In this document: positions 31,195-39,969 of the stretch, one piece after another | Layout of the letters: every line of letters begins with the position of its first letter | Numbering within the stretch: the first letter of the stretch is position 1 | DNA from: Chloroflexota bacterium | GTDB lineage: Bacteria; Chloroflexota; Anaerolineae; UBA4142 | Length of the DNA: 49,104 nt | Direction of reading: 5' to 3' | Assembly (NCBI GenBank): GCA_016208315.1 | Contig: JACQYF010000047.1 | Coordinates: 1 to 49,104 of the forward strand | Position numbers and translations under genes: made by a program | Notes under the pieces: generated by a model | The model's input: only the letters and a program-made list of their open reading frames with translations | The model's database searches: none | What the model was told of the DNA's origin: nothing

Positions 31195-31209
31195 TGGTTA
31201 CACCTTTTT

Positions 31210-31238
31210 TTGCGCCGAGCCGTCAATCAGGGTATAAT
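31210..31238 (+). promoter_or_regulatory. promoter of the BTAD regulator
   Basis: TTGCGC (31210-31215), 17-base spacer, TATAAT (31233-31238). Between promoter and gene, 31291-31321 (TGACACCAACGTGGCTGATC) is a near copy of 31432-31461 (TGACACGAACATGGCTGATC), so the start-codon region is duplicated ~140 bases upstream. Confidence 0.7.
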
Positions 31239-31441
31239 CAATTTAGCGACAACTCACCTGGCTTTGTCATCGCATGCCCGCGTGACTTGGGCGTGACACC
31301 AACGTGGCTGATCATTCTGATATTGAACGCGGCGAGGGGTGAGGCGCGTTTCTGCGTGAGCAGCAAGTGTAGAGCGGGCTGCTTCAGCTTATAAGCCACG
31401 CTCGCAGCGGGCCGCCTGCCCGCTCCACAGGTGACACGAAC

Positions 31442-34400
31442 ATGGCTGATCATTCTGAGGTCGGACGCCACCCATCCGTTTTGCCCGAGTCGCGCCTGGT
31501 ATTGTCCCTGCTCGGCGCACCCCAAGTGCTACTCAGCGGCAGAGTCGTCATAGACCAGCGCTTTCCCAAAGTGCTGGCGCTTCTGGCTTATCTGGCGCTC
31601 GAAGCGCATCGTCCGCATTCCCGCATCGCCCTCGCCGGACTGTTATGGCCCGAACTGCCGGAAGCCCGCGCCTTTCAGGATCTGCGTCAAACCCTCGCCC
31701 GCTTACGTCGCGCGATCTGCGACCAAGCCGCCGGTCCCCCTCACCTCCTCGCCGACCCGCAAACCATCCAATTCAATCTTCAAGGCGATTGCTGGAACGA
31801 TGTAGCGGCGTTCAAGACCCTTCTCGCCGAGACACAGGGCCACCGTCACCGTCGGCTGGATGCCTGCCCCACCTGTATCTCGCAACTCGCGCAAGCCAGC
31901 GCGTATTATCGCGGTGACTTTTTGGCCGATCTCTACGTCCCGGACAGTCCTGCCTTTGAAGAGTGGTTGATGGTGGAGCGAGAAGCGCTGCGGCGACTGG
32001 CATGTACTGCCTTCCATGCGCTGGCGAGCGCGCATTTGGCACGCGGACAACCTGAATTGACGCGCCAATATGCCCGCCGGCTGCTACAGTTGGATCCGTG
32101 GAACGAGCCGGCGCACCGGTTGATGCTGCGCGCGCTCGCGTCGAGCGAAGGACGCACCGCCGCGCTGCAGCACTATCAGGCGTTTCATCAGGCATTGGCT
32201 GCCGAACTGGGCGTCGAGCCAGAAGACGAAACCGTGGCTCTGATAGGACAAATCCGCGACGACGCACTGGCGGATGCGCGTCCGCGCGCGCCCACCTCCC
32301 ACCTCCCGGCGCCCGACACGCCGTTGGTCGGTCGCGAGGCAGAACGCAAACAGATTAACGATATGCTGGCGAGCCAGGACCGGCGATTGCTCACTCTCTG
32401 CGGACCTGGAGGGATTGGCAAGACGCGCCTGGCGTTGGAGATCGCCGGCGAGCAAGCCGCGCTGTGGCGGGATGGAGTGTGGTTCGTTCCGCTGTCGGAG
32501 GTGTCAGCCCCCGAGCAATTGGTGGACGCCCTGGCTGCCGCGCTGCATCTGAACCCCTCCGGGGCATCGCTGAACGCCGCGCAATTGATCGAGATTTTGC
32601 GACGCAAGGAATTGCTTTTAATCCTAGACAGTTTCGAGCGCCTGACGGATAGCGCGTCTTTGCTCCAGGACATTCTGCGTTGGGCGCCGGAAATCAGTTT
32701 TTTGATTACATCTCGCGCCCGGCTGGGGCTGCAGGGAGAGTGGGCTATCGCATTGGAGGGACTGGACGTGCCTCCCCTAACAATTGCGAGCGTAACGGAA
32801 GCGCAAACCTATAGCGCCGTACTGCTCTTGGCGCAATGCGCCCGTCGCGTAGACCCCACTTTCACACTGTCCCCCGAAAACGTGCCTCACGTGATCCGCA
32901 TCTGCCGGTCGGTGGCTGGTTTGCCGTTGGGCATCAAACTGGCGGCGGCTTGGGTGCGCCTCCTTCCCTGTCAGCAGATCGCAGACGAGATTGAACAGAG
33001 TCTTGACTTTCTCCAAGACGCGGAGGCGAGCAATCTCGAGCGACAACGCAGCCTGCGCGCGTCTTGCGAGTATTCCTACCGTCTGCTTTCCGAAGCGGAA
33101 CAACGCCTGTTTCGCAAGTTGTCTGTCTTCTCCGGTGGGTTTACGGTGGACGTTGCTCGGCAGGTTACTGGATCCGCCCCCTCCAGTCTTGCCTCGCTGT
33201 TGGACAAATCCTTGCTGCAGGTCTCTCCCCTGGACTTGTCATCTTCCGGGCGATTGGATCTGCACCTTACCCTGAAGCAGTTTGCGGCTGAGAAGTTGGC
33301 TCAGGTATCCGGGGAAGAGATGGAGGCGCGCGCGCGACACGGTCGCGCGTATCTTGCTTTCGTGCAGAAGAGAGAACAAGCCTTGTGGGTGGAGAACTCG
33401 AAAGAGACGCTGGACGAGATGAACGTCGAGTTGGGTAATGTGCGGGCGGCGTGGCGTTGGGCGCTGAGTCAGGGCGAGGTCGAAGAGATTGATGCCAGTA
33501 TCAGGGGGCTGTCTCGGTTCTACGATCTCAGGGGACTTTTCCCGGAAGCAGCATCCGTCTTTGAGAGCGCTGCGGTCCGTGTGTTGGCGCTCGGCGCAAA
33601 CAACATCGCCGCGCAGCGCATTGCCGGCAGGTTGCTCGCCGAGCAGGCGCGTTTCTTGAGTCGCCAGGCGCTCTATGCTCAGGTCGTCCAGGTGGCGCAG
33701 GCGGCTGTCCGGCTGGCGCAGGCGTCGCAGGACACGCTGTATGAGGCGAGCGCCACCTGGTCCTGGGGAGAAGCGCTCTGGCGGCAGGGGGAGTATGAGC
33801 AAGCCAGGTCCCAACTAGAACATGCCTTGTTCCTAGTCAGGGCGGCGCGAGATTTCTCGCAGCAGAGCAAAGCCCCCCTTGCGGGAAAACCGCTGCTCGA
33901 AATGACAAGCCCCGCCGACCGGTTCAGCCAGATGGTGGAAATGGATAGTTTGAACAGCCTCGGCGGTCTCCGCTGGATTCAGGGCGACCATGCCGGCGCC
34001 GCAGTCTACCTCGAACAGGCGCTCCGCATCGCCGTCAACTCGTCAAGTCGGAAGGATGAGGCAAAACTTTTAATGAACCTGGGTGTTTTTGCCGTGGAGC
34101 AGGGGAAATATGCAGAAGCCCAAAGCATGTTCCAACAGTCCCTGCGCATTCAACGCACCATCGGCAGTCGGAGAAGCGAAAGCCTTGCTCTGGGCAATCT
34201 GGGCAATATGTACCTTTATCTGGGGAATTATTCGGAAGCCAAAACCTATTATGAACAAGCCCTACACATCCAGCGTGAGACCGGCGCCCAGGCAGACGAA
34301 GCGATAACCGTAGGCAATCTCGGTCTGGTCTATCACTACCTGGAGCAAGATGAAATCGCCCGAGACCATAGCCAACAGGCGCTGGCGATCGCGCAACGGA

Positions 34401-34876
34401 TTGGCGACCGTCGCGCGCAAGGGGCGATGTGGATGAAACTCGGTCATGCCCTGGCAGGGCTGAGACAACTCGATCAAGCCGCCCATGCCTATCAAGAGTC
34501 AGTCAACCTGCGGCGGGATACGAATTCTCACAACGTGGCGATGGAATCTCTGGCAGGACTGGCTCACGTGGTTCTGACCCAGGGTTATCGCGAACAAGCT
34601 CAGGCGTATGTCGAAGAAATATTGAGTCATCTGGAGACCAGTTCGGGACGCGGGCTGGATGGCACGATCAACCCCATGCAAGTATACTTGACTTGCTACC
34701 AAGTGTTACGCGCCAACGGTGACGCGCGCGCCGAGGAGATTCTGACCACGGCTCATGACTTGGTACAAAGACGGGCGGCGAAGATCGAGGACGCGGAGAT
34801 GCGCCGTTCATTTCTGGAGAACGTCGCCGCGCACCGCACGATCACGCGCGAGTGGACGAACAAGGCACCGACTTGA
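31442..34876 (+). CDS. AfsR/SARP-like regulator: wHTH-BTAD-NB-ARC-TPR
   Basis: An 1144-residue cytosolic regulator. Residues ~15-100: winged-helix segment (LVLSLLGAPQVLLSGRVVID; RFPKVLALLAYLALEAHRPH; RIALAGLLWPELPEARAFQD). ~110-265: BTAD (DFLADLYVPDSPAFEEWLMV). ~290-560: NB-ARC/AAA ATPase with Walker A LCGPGGIGKTRLALEIA (~320), Walker B LLLILDSFERL, and GLPLGIKLAAAW. ~680-1110: TPR repeats (SLALGNLGNMYLYLGNYSEA, ITVGNLGLVYHYLEQDEIAR). Such STAND proteins bind DNA through the N-terminus and switch on a signal sensed by the repeats. Length is normal. Its target may be the divergent surface-protein genes. Confidence 0.93.
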   Translation: MADHSEVGRHPSVLPESRLVLSLLGAPQVLLSGRVVIDQRFPKVLALLAYLALEAHRPHSRIALAGLLWPELPEARAFQDLRQTLARLRRAICDQAAGPPHLLADPQTIQFNLQGDCWNDVAAFKTLLAETQGHRHRRLDACPTCISQLAQASAYYRGDFLADLYVPDSPAFEEWLMVEREALRRLACTAFHALASAHLARGQPELTRQYARRLLQLDPWNEPAHRLMLRALASSEGRTAALQHYQAFHQALAAELGVEPEDETVALIGQIRDDALADARPRAPTSHLPAPDTPLVGREAERKQINDMLASQDRRLLTLCGPGGIGKTRLALEIAGEQAALWRDGVWFVPLSEVSAPEQLVDALAAALHLNPSGASLNAAQLIEILRRKELLLILDSFERLTDSASLLQDILRWAPEISFLITSRARLGLQGEWAIALEGLDVPPLTIASVTEAQTYSAVLLLAQCARRVDPTFTLSPENVPHVIRICRSVAGLPLGIKLAAAWVRLLPCQQIADEIEQSLDFLQDAEASNLERQRSLRASCEYSYRLLSEAEQRLFRKLSVFSGGFTVDVARQVTGSAPSSLASLLDKSLLQVSPLDLSSSGRLDLHLTLKQFAAEKLAQVSGEEMEARARHGRAYLAFVQKREQALWVENSKETLDEMNVELGNVRAAWRWALSQGEVEEIDASIRGLSRFYDLRGLFPEAASVFESAAVRVLALGANNIAAQRIAGRLLAEQARFLSRQALYAQVVQVAQAAVRLAQASQDTLYEASATWSWGEALWRQGEYEQARSQLEHALFLVRAARDFSQQSKAPLAGKPLLEMTSPADRFSQMVEMDSLNSLGGLRWIQGDHAGAAVYLEQALRIAVNSSSRKDEAKLLMNLGVFAVEQGKYAEAQSMFQQSLRIQRTIGSRRSESLALGNLGNMYLYLGNYSEAKTYYEQALHIQRETGAQADEAITVGNLGLVYHYLEQDEIARDHSQQALAIAQRIGDRRAQGAMWMKLGHALAGLRQLDQAAHAYQESVNLRRDTNSHNVAMESLAGLAHVVLTQGYREQAQAYVEEILSHLETSSGRGLDGTINPMQVYLTCYQVLRANGDARAEEILTTAHDLVQRRAAKIEDAEMRRSFLENVAAHRTITREWTNKAPT

Positions 34877-34938
34877 CATTTGTCGGCAGCGCGTTTTTGA
34901 GAGGATGAAAGATAACCCGACGTATAAATGATTCGTGT

Positions 34939-35140
34939 CTACCGCACGCCCATCAGCAGATCGAAAACCAACTGATCGAGTCGCTCATCGTTCAGCCCGC
35001 GCGCACTGATCGCTTCGCGGTTGAATTGGAATGCCTTGAGCGCGGCTGCCTTTCCCGGCTCGTATTGCCCCAGCAATGCCCCCTTCCTTCATGCCCTCGT
35101 AATCTTCAGTCCGGTACGCGTGCGCGTCGAATTGGTTCAT
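34939..35140 (-). pseudogene. sugar isomerase-like remnant with deletion and frameshift
   Basis: On minus the sequence reads MNQFDAHAYRTEDYEGMKEG and then, one frame over, GALLGQYEPGKAAALKAFQF, NREAISARGLNDERLDQLVF, DLLMGVR, stop 34941-34939. 'FDAHAYRTEDYEG' and the 'FNRE.I..RGL..E.LDQLV.DLL.G' end are typical of the C-terminal part of xylose/rhamnose isomerase-like TIM barrels. The stretch between them is missing and the frame is shifted. Family assignment is tentative; that it is a broken gene is clearer. Confidence 0.5.
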
Positions 35141-35164
35141 ACCTCGTCATACATTCACCTCCGG

Positions 35165-35884
35165 TTACAATGCTTTGACTGCATTCAGCCACGCCTGCGC
35201 GATCAGTGCATGTCCTGCGGGTGTTGGGTGTACGCCGTCCGGCGCCCAGAACTCTGGCTCGCGTCGCGTCGCGGCTTGAGCAAACAAACCATCGAGAGGA
35301 ACATAGAGCGCGCGATATTCCAATGCCAAGCTGCGCACGACGGCAATTTTCGGGTCGAGGTCTTGGCGCCATTCTCTGCGATCAGGCGGCACGGGCAACA
35401 CGAACGGCTCGACGATAACGGGGCGCGTGTCGGGTAGTTGTTTCGATACGGACTGCAACAGAGCGCGATAGTGTTCGCCAAATTCTTCCGTCGTGGTCGG
35501 CATGTGTCTATCGAAACGACGCCAGGTATCGTTGATGCCCACATAGATCGAGAGCCAAGTCGGACGCAAGTCGAGGCAATCGCGCTGCCAGCGTTCGCGC
35601 AAATCTACGGTGCGATTGCCGCTAATGCCGCGATTCAAAAATCGCACGCGCTTTTCAGGATACAGGAACGAGAACCACGCGGCTGCCAACATCGCATAAC
35701 CGCGCCCCAGGAGGACGACGGACAGAATCGCCGCGCCGGCCCCGTAGTGCGCGGCGTCAAATTCGCTTTGCGCACTCTCCCCGAGCACGCTCCACAATGC
35801 CCAGCCCATTGTTTGCAAATCTTGCTCGGTCACAACCTGCCGGTCTGCGCATTTGGAACTGAGCACAAAGTTCAATCGGCGCAA
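35165..35884 (-). pseudogene. GDSL/SGNH esterase lacking the catalytic-serine block
   Basis: From residue ~57 the 239-residue frame is a good SGNH hydrolase: LGRGYAMLAAAWFSFLYPEK, FLNRGISGNRT (block II Gly), IYVGINDTWRR (block III Asn), PFVLPVPPDRREWRQDLDPK, and PDGVHPTPAGHALIAQAWL (block V Asp/His). The first ~56 residues (MRRLNFVLSSKCADRQV..., TMGWALWSVLGESAQSEFDA) are unrelated: the normal N-terminus with the GDS nucleophile is absent. A deletion has joined another coding fragment, which I cannot name, in frame. Without the serine it should not hydrolyse esters. Confidence 0.72.
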
Positions 35885-36002
35885 CTCTGGCTGTTGGCGT
35901 ACAAGGTCATCGGGCGGATGGATTACAAACGGCGTGGGCTAAACGTAGCGTGGCATGGTTTCTCCCGGCTGCTTATTCTGGTTGTTGGGTTTGGATCACA
36001 TC

Positions 36003-36285
36003 TTACCCCACGGTGAATCCGGCGCTAAATATTCCGATGAAGAACAAGACACTTGACGCGGCGACCAGCCGCCGTATATACAAAGCCGATTGCTCAAAAA
36101 AATCTTCGATCCCCAATCTCTCGGAAAATTTCTGCGGGTCTTGTTTCAAAATGCTTGGGTCTATTGTCCATAGTTTTTGGTCTTGGCGCGACTAGAGTCA
36201 GGATCAACGCTACCAGCCAGCAAGCGTAGGCAAAGTAGAACGCCGGGTTGACGATCACGGTTGCCTTGTCCCCACCGATGATCAC
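36003..36285 (-). pseudogene. two-helix membrane protein with homopolymer frameshift
   Basis: From GTG 36285: NPAFYFAYACWLVALILTLV, APRPK, then a polar stretch ending IGDRRFF-stop. Removing one T from the run of seven at ~36096-36102 continues the frame as EQSALYIRRLVAASSVLFFI, GIFSAGFTVG, stop 36005-36003, giving a plausible ~93-residue protein with two membrane helices. The run could be a true mutation, a phase-variation tract or a sequencing error. No family recognised. Confidence 0.55.
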
Positions 36286-36314
36286 TCATTTTGTTCGCTC
36301 GGGGCAATAAGAAA

Positions 36315-36342
36315 TGGCGCTAGGGAGTTAATCCCAGCGCCA
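36315..36342 (-). terminator. rho-independent terminator of the DUF2807 gene
   Basis: On minus: TGGCGCT-GGGA-TTAAC-TCCC-(T)-AGCGCCA followed by TTTCTTATT, 42 bases after the stop codon of the DUF2807 gene. Stem of 11 pairs with one bulge. Confidence 0.85.
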
Positions 36343-36383
36343 CAACTCTTGAACAGATTGGGTGAATTGGCAATTCGTGAACT

Positions 36384-37136
36384 CTAGTTGTCTCCCAGCC
36401 GCTTGACCACGCCAACGCCGGCGACGGTTCGCCTAACCACGGGGTTGCCATAGTAGTTGACCGACCCCGCGCCACTAATGCTGACGTGCAAGGTTTCGCT
36501 CGCGCGAATCGTCGCGCTGCCCGCGCCGCTAACTGTGATCTGCGCGTTCTGGCTGTTCAGCTTGGCCGCGCGGTAATTGCCTAGTCCGCTCAGATTCGCC
36601 ACTTGCGTGACCACACTCCCGGCTACTTCGACGTTACCTGCGCCGCCAATCGTCGTCGCCAACTCCTGCGCATCAAGCTGGTCGAGCTTGATGTTCCCGG
36701 CCCCACTGATCGTCAAATTGAACCGGTCGCTCTTGAGCTTGTTGGCTTGGACATCCGCCGCGCCCGACACTTCTAGAGCCGCCAGCTCCTTGACGTGCAG
36801 ATCGAACTTGATCGGCCTGGTGGGCACGAGCGTGTAACGCCAATCCTCGCGCTTGACGCGGATGATCAGCGTGCCATCCTGCACGAGTGTTTCGATCAAG
36901 GGCAACAGATTGTCGTCCGCCTCGACAGTCAACGACTCGGCGTCGCCTTGCGTGATGGTGACCAGGCCCGCGCCGCTGAGCGAGACCGCCCGAAATCCGC
37001 TCACGGCCCTCTCCTCGGTTCGCACTTGGCCCGAACCAGTGATGATGCGAGTGGCGACGTCCGGAATGTATATCTGGCAGCCGGCGAGCAACAGCGCGCC
37101 CAAAAGTACGGCAAGCAAACTGATCGGTTTTGTCAT
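36384..37136 (-). CDS. DUF2807 (head-GIN type) beta-helical lipoprotein
   Basis: A 250-residue lipoprotein; start ATG 37136 has AAGGAGAA five bases upstream. Signal LLAVLLGALLLAGC with lipid Cys20. The mature part opens GSGQVRTEERAVSGFRAVSL, SGAGLVTITQGDAESLTVEA, DDNLLPLIETLVQDGTLIIR and continues with regular strand turns (LEVSGAADVQANKLKSDRFN, LTISGAGNIKLDQLDAQELA, TTIGGAGNVEVAGSVV), each 'hxhSGAGxhxh', typical of DUF2807 right-handed beta-helices. Such proteins are surface or periplasmic and of unknown role, often near stress sensors. A terminator follows. Confidence 0.9.
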   Translation of the reverse strand: MTKPISLLAVLLGALLLAGCQIYIPDVATRIITGSGQVRTEERAVSGFRAVSLSGAGLVTITQGDAESLTVEADDNLLPLIETLVQDGTLIIRVKREDWRYTLVPTRPIKFDLHVKELAALEVSGAADVQANKLKSDRFNLTISGAGNIKLDQLDAQELATTIGGAGNVEVAGSVVTQVANLSGLGNYRAAKLNSQNAQITVSGAGSATIRASETLHVSISGAGSVNYYGNPVVRRTVAGVGVVKRLGDN

Positions 37137-37448
37137 TTTGACTTCTCCTTGACAACTAGCGTAGGTTTTGCGCAATCAGAGCCACTTTCGTTGCAACAGA
37201 TGAAATTTTGTACAGTTTGCACACGTTGAGCCGTTGTCCCAGAGGCGAGAAACGACGGCTCTTTGATGTAAATGACTCAGCCATGCAGTTTCGTCGCTCT
37301 CAGGGCACGCCCGTTTCATCGTAGAGCGTGCGAAATTTCATCTCAAACAACGATTCGCCTTCTGGTTGCGCAAAAGTTACGCTAGGGCAAATTGACCATT
37401 TGCCCTACAAAGACATACGGATGAAACTAAATTCGGTTACATCCCAGT
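37137..37448. other. intergenic region with hairpin and a short coding remnant
   Basis: No intact gene. TAGGGCAAAT-TGACC-ATTTGCCCTA (37383-37407) is a perfect 10-bp stem, probably stopping transcripts of the small gene at 37449. On minus, 37380-37300 reads VTFAQPEGESLFEMKFRTLY, DETGVP-stop, which looks like the last codons of a lost gene; I cannot name it. Confidence 0.6.
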
Positions 37449-37682
37449 CTACCGGGCGAACTTGGCCGCCGTAAATGCTCTGAGCAAGTCGTCCATGACG
37501 GATTCCGGCAGCCGTTTGTCCATCGCCTTTAGCCGGCGTTTCACTGCCGCCAGCACTCGCCGGCGCAGCGGCTCATTGGTTCGCGAGCGCAATGCTAGTT
37601 GGGCCAAGCGGTCGCGTTCCGCCTGCTCTCGGAAATCCGCATAACGCATCTCTTGCGCCAGGTATTCTAGGTATCCGCACAT
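37449..37682 (-). CDS. small hypothetical protein
   Basis: A 77-residue helical, charged protein beginning MCGYLEYLAQEMRYADFREQ, then AERDRLAQLALRSRTNEPLR, RRVLAAVKRRLKAMDKRLPE. A good AGGAGG lies seven bases before the ATG, which supports translation. The sequence resembles small soluble cytosolic proteins found next to membrane signalling genes, but I recognise no family. It diverges from the LuxR-type regulator 200 bases away. Confidence 0.65.
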   Translation of the reverse strand: MCGYLEYLAQEMRYADFREQAERDRLAQLALRSRTNEPLRRRVLAAVKRRLKAMDKRLPESVMDDLLRAFTAAKFAR

Positions 37683-37834
37683 GGTATGCCTCCTGCGATT
37701 CGGTTTCGCTTTGCCAACTCATTATAGAGGTCACCCGAGTTGCGCGCATCGCCAGGATGATGGGTCTCTGCTCAACAAAACGCACAGGGTCGGCGTACCG
37801 CAAATGTTGCGCCCGCCGAATGAGGCGTTGTTTT

Positions 37835-37862
37835 TTGCGAGTGGAGTGAAGCATGTTATAAT
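37835..37862 (+). promoter_or_regulatory. promoter of the response regulator
   Basis: TTGCGA (37835-37840), 16-base spacer, TG-T-TATAAT (37857-37862, near extended -10). The start codon is 19 bases downstream, with GGAGG between. Confidence 0.7.
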
Positions 37863-37881
37863 CGAAAACGGAGGCGAAATC

Positions 37882-38580
37882 ATGGCGGCGAAACCCATTC
37901 GAGTTCTGATCACGGACGATCATGCAATTGTGCGGAAAGGCATCCGCGCGCTTCTTGCGACGGAACACGACATCCAGGTTATCGGCGAAGCGTGTGACGG
38001 CGCCGAAGCCGTCGGGCTAGCCCAGCAACTGGCGCCCGACGTGGTCCTTATGGATCTCGTCATGCCCAAGCTCGACGGCATCGAAGCGACGCGCCAGATC
38101 ACGACGAATCAGCCCACCGCGCGCGTCCTCGTCCTGACCAGTTTCGTCGCCGACGACAAAGTCTTTCCGGCGATCAAAGCGGGCGCGCTCGGCTATCTGT
38201 TGAAAGATTCGGGACCCGAGCAACTGGTCGAGGCCATTCACCAGGTCCATCGCGGCGAACCATCGCTTGATCCCTCCATCGCGCGCAAAGTGCTCTTGGA
38301 ACTGGCGCATCCGCCCGCCCTTCGGCACGGCGCCGGCCAACCGCTGACCGCCGAACCGCTCACCGAGCGCGAACTGGGCGTACTGCGGCTGGTCGCGCAA
38401 GGCATGAGCAACAAGGAAATCGCCGAGCAATTGGTCATCACCGAGATGACGGTTCGCACGCACGTAAGCAACATCCTCGGCAAGCTCCATCTCGCCAGCC
38501 GCACCCAGGCCGCGCTCTATGCTCTGCGCGAGGGCTGGGCTTCGCTCGACGATGCGGCCCTGGCGCCCGACGAGAAATAG
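37882..38580 (+). CDS. NarL/FixJ-family response regulator
   Basis: A 232-residue two-component regulator. Receiver domain: acidic pair D12/D13 (RVLITDDHAIVRKG), phospho-acceptor D58 (VVLMDLVMPKLDG), Thr in VLVLTSF and Lys in GYLLKDSGPEQLVEA. A LuxR-type helix-turn-helix follows from ~165: LTERELGVLRLVAQGMSNKE, IAEQLVITEMTVRTHVSNIL, GKLHLASRTQAALYAL. GGAGGCGAA lies before the ATG. Probable partner kinase is at 39944, after an intervening adaptor gene. A terminator follows, so it can be expressed alone. Confidence 0.95.
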   Translation: MAAKPIRVLITDDHAIVRKGIRALLATEHDIQVIGEACDGAEAVGLAQQLAPDVVLMDLVMPKLDGIEATRQITTNQPTARVLVLTSFVADDKVFPAIKAGALGYLLKDSGPEQLVEAIHQVHRGEPSLDPSIARKVLLELAHPPALRHGAGQPLTAEPLTERELGVLRLVAQGMSNKEIAEQLVITEMTVRTHVSNILGKLHLASRTQAALYALREGWASLDDAALAPDEK

Positions 38581-38627
38581 TCCGCATACTACAAATAACG
38601 TAGTCAACCTGCCACAAAAGTTGAGCC

Positions 38628-38652
38628 AGACCGCGTTCGAGGCGGTCTTTTT
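38628..38652 (+). terminator. rho-independent terminator of the response regulator
   Basis: AGACCGC-GTTCGAG-GCGGTCT followed by TTTT, ~47 bases after the stop codon. Confidence 0.85.
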
Positions 38653-38742
38653 GGTGGAGCATGATTTCCTCTGTTCTCAGAATGACAGCACGACCGGCAT
38701 CTGTTATCTTGAGACCATGCTGAATTTCACCCGAGGTGTGTC

Positions 38743-39969
38743 GTGAAAAAAATCGTCATTGGTCTTGTACTTGTCGTGCTCGTATTTGCCGCCATCGTGC
38801 TTGGCGGGTGCGGAGGAACCCAATCGCCGACCCAGCCGACGCCAACTCCGAAATCGTCCATCGCGATCAAAGCCACAGGCAGAATCAGCGCCGAGGGTAA
38901 GGTCGTGCCGGTGCGCAGCGCGGCGCTCGGTTTTCAAAGCGGCGGCATCGTCGCCCAAGTCCCGGTCGCGTTGGGCGACAGCGCCGAGGCGGGTAAGCTG
39001 CTCGCGGCGCTCGAGACGCGGCAGTTGGAATTGCAGCTCGCGCAGTCGGAGGCGAACCTGGCCGGCGCGCAAGCCAAACTGAATCAGCTCAAACGCAGCC
39101 CCACGGCCGAGGATTTGGCCGCGGCTCAGCAGAACCTGGCTTCGGCGCAAGCCGCGTATGAAAGCTTGATGCGCCCCAGCGCGAACGAAATGGCCGCCGT
39201 CAAAGCCGATCTCGAAAAAAGCAAAGCGCTGCTCGATCAAGCCACCGCCGCGTACGAGCGCATCGGCGGCGATTCGAATCCGCATTCTGGCGCGACGCCG
39301 CAGCGCGCGCAATTGCAGACGGCCTGGCTGGATTACGAAAAGGCCCTGACGCAATACAACGCGAAAATTAACCCGACGAACGCGCAGGTGCAGCAGGCGC
39401 TCGCCGCGATTCAGAATGCCAAGAATCAATTGGCGAAACTCCAGCCGACCGCCGAGGATTTGGCCGCGGCGCAGGCGAGCGTCAACGCGGCGCAAGCCGC
39501 GCGCGACCTGGCCGCCGAGCACCTCAAGAATGCCAAATTGGTCGCGCCGTTTTCGGGCCGTGTGACCTCACTGGACGTGAAAGCGGGTGAGTTCGTTGCC
39601 GCGGGCGCGCCCATCGTGCGGCTCGCCGATACGGCCAACTGGCAAGTCGAGACGACCGACCTCACCGAGTTGAATATCGTCAACACGCGCGAAGGCGACG
39701 CGGTGATCGTGACGTTCGATGCCATCCCCAATTTGGAATTGACAGGCAAGATCGCGCGCATCAAGGGCTATGGCGAGAACAAGCAAGGTGATATTGTCTA
39801 CACCCTCGTGATCGCGCTCGACCGGCAAAGCAATCTCCAACGTGCGAATTGGGGATTACGCGGACGCAGTTCGTCCGACGCAAAAAACGCTCGCAATGAC
39901 ATTAGCGGAGATTCGCGCGATTCGCGGAAGAGACCCAGTGGAGATGATAGACAGAGTCGAATCGGATAA
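38743..39969 (+). CDS. HlyD/RND-type efflux adaptor with damaged C-terminus
   Basis: A periplasmic adaptor with a lipoprotein-like N-terminus (VIGLVLVVLVFAAIVLGGC). Lipoyl halves SEGKVVPVRSAALGFQSGGI and HLKNAKLVAPFSGRVTSLDV, KAGEFVAAGAPIVRLAD flank a long coiled coil (~100-260; LQLAQSEANLAGAQAKLNQL). The beta-barrel VETTDLTELNIVNTREGDAV and IARIKGYGENKQGDIVYTLV is present. After VIALDRQ the family's final 'LRWNMTA.V.I' is missing: NWGLRGRSSSDAKNARNDIS... is read from foreign, repeat-like DNA (ATTCGCG words, 39905-39935). The ABC ATPase and permease that usually follow are absent. A deletion seems to have removed them, leaving the kinase gene adjacent. Confidence 0.85.
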   Translation: MKKIVIGLVLVVLVFAAIVLGGCGGTQSPTQPTPTPKSSIAIKATGRISAEGKVVPVRSAALGFQSGGIVAQVPVALGDSAEAGKLLAALETRQLELQLAQSEANLAGAQAKLNQLKRSPTAEDLAAAQQNLASAQAAYESLMRPSANEMAAVKADLEKSKALLDQATAAYERIGGDSNPHSGATPQRAQLQTAWLDYEKALTQYNAKINPTNAQVQQALAAIQNAKNQLAKLQPTAEDLAAAQASVNAAQAARDLAAEHLKNAKLVAPFSGRVTSLDVKAGEFVAAGAPIVRLADTANWQVETTDLTELNIVNTREGDAVIVTFDAIPNLELTGKIARIKGYGENKQGDIVYTLVIALDRQSNLQRANWGLRGRSSSDAKNARNDISGDSRDSRKRPSGDDRQSRIG

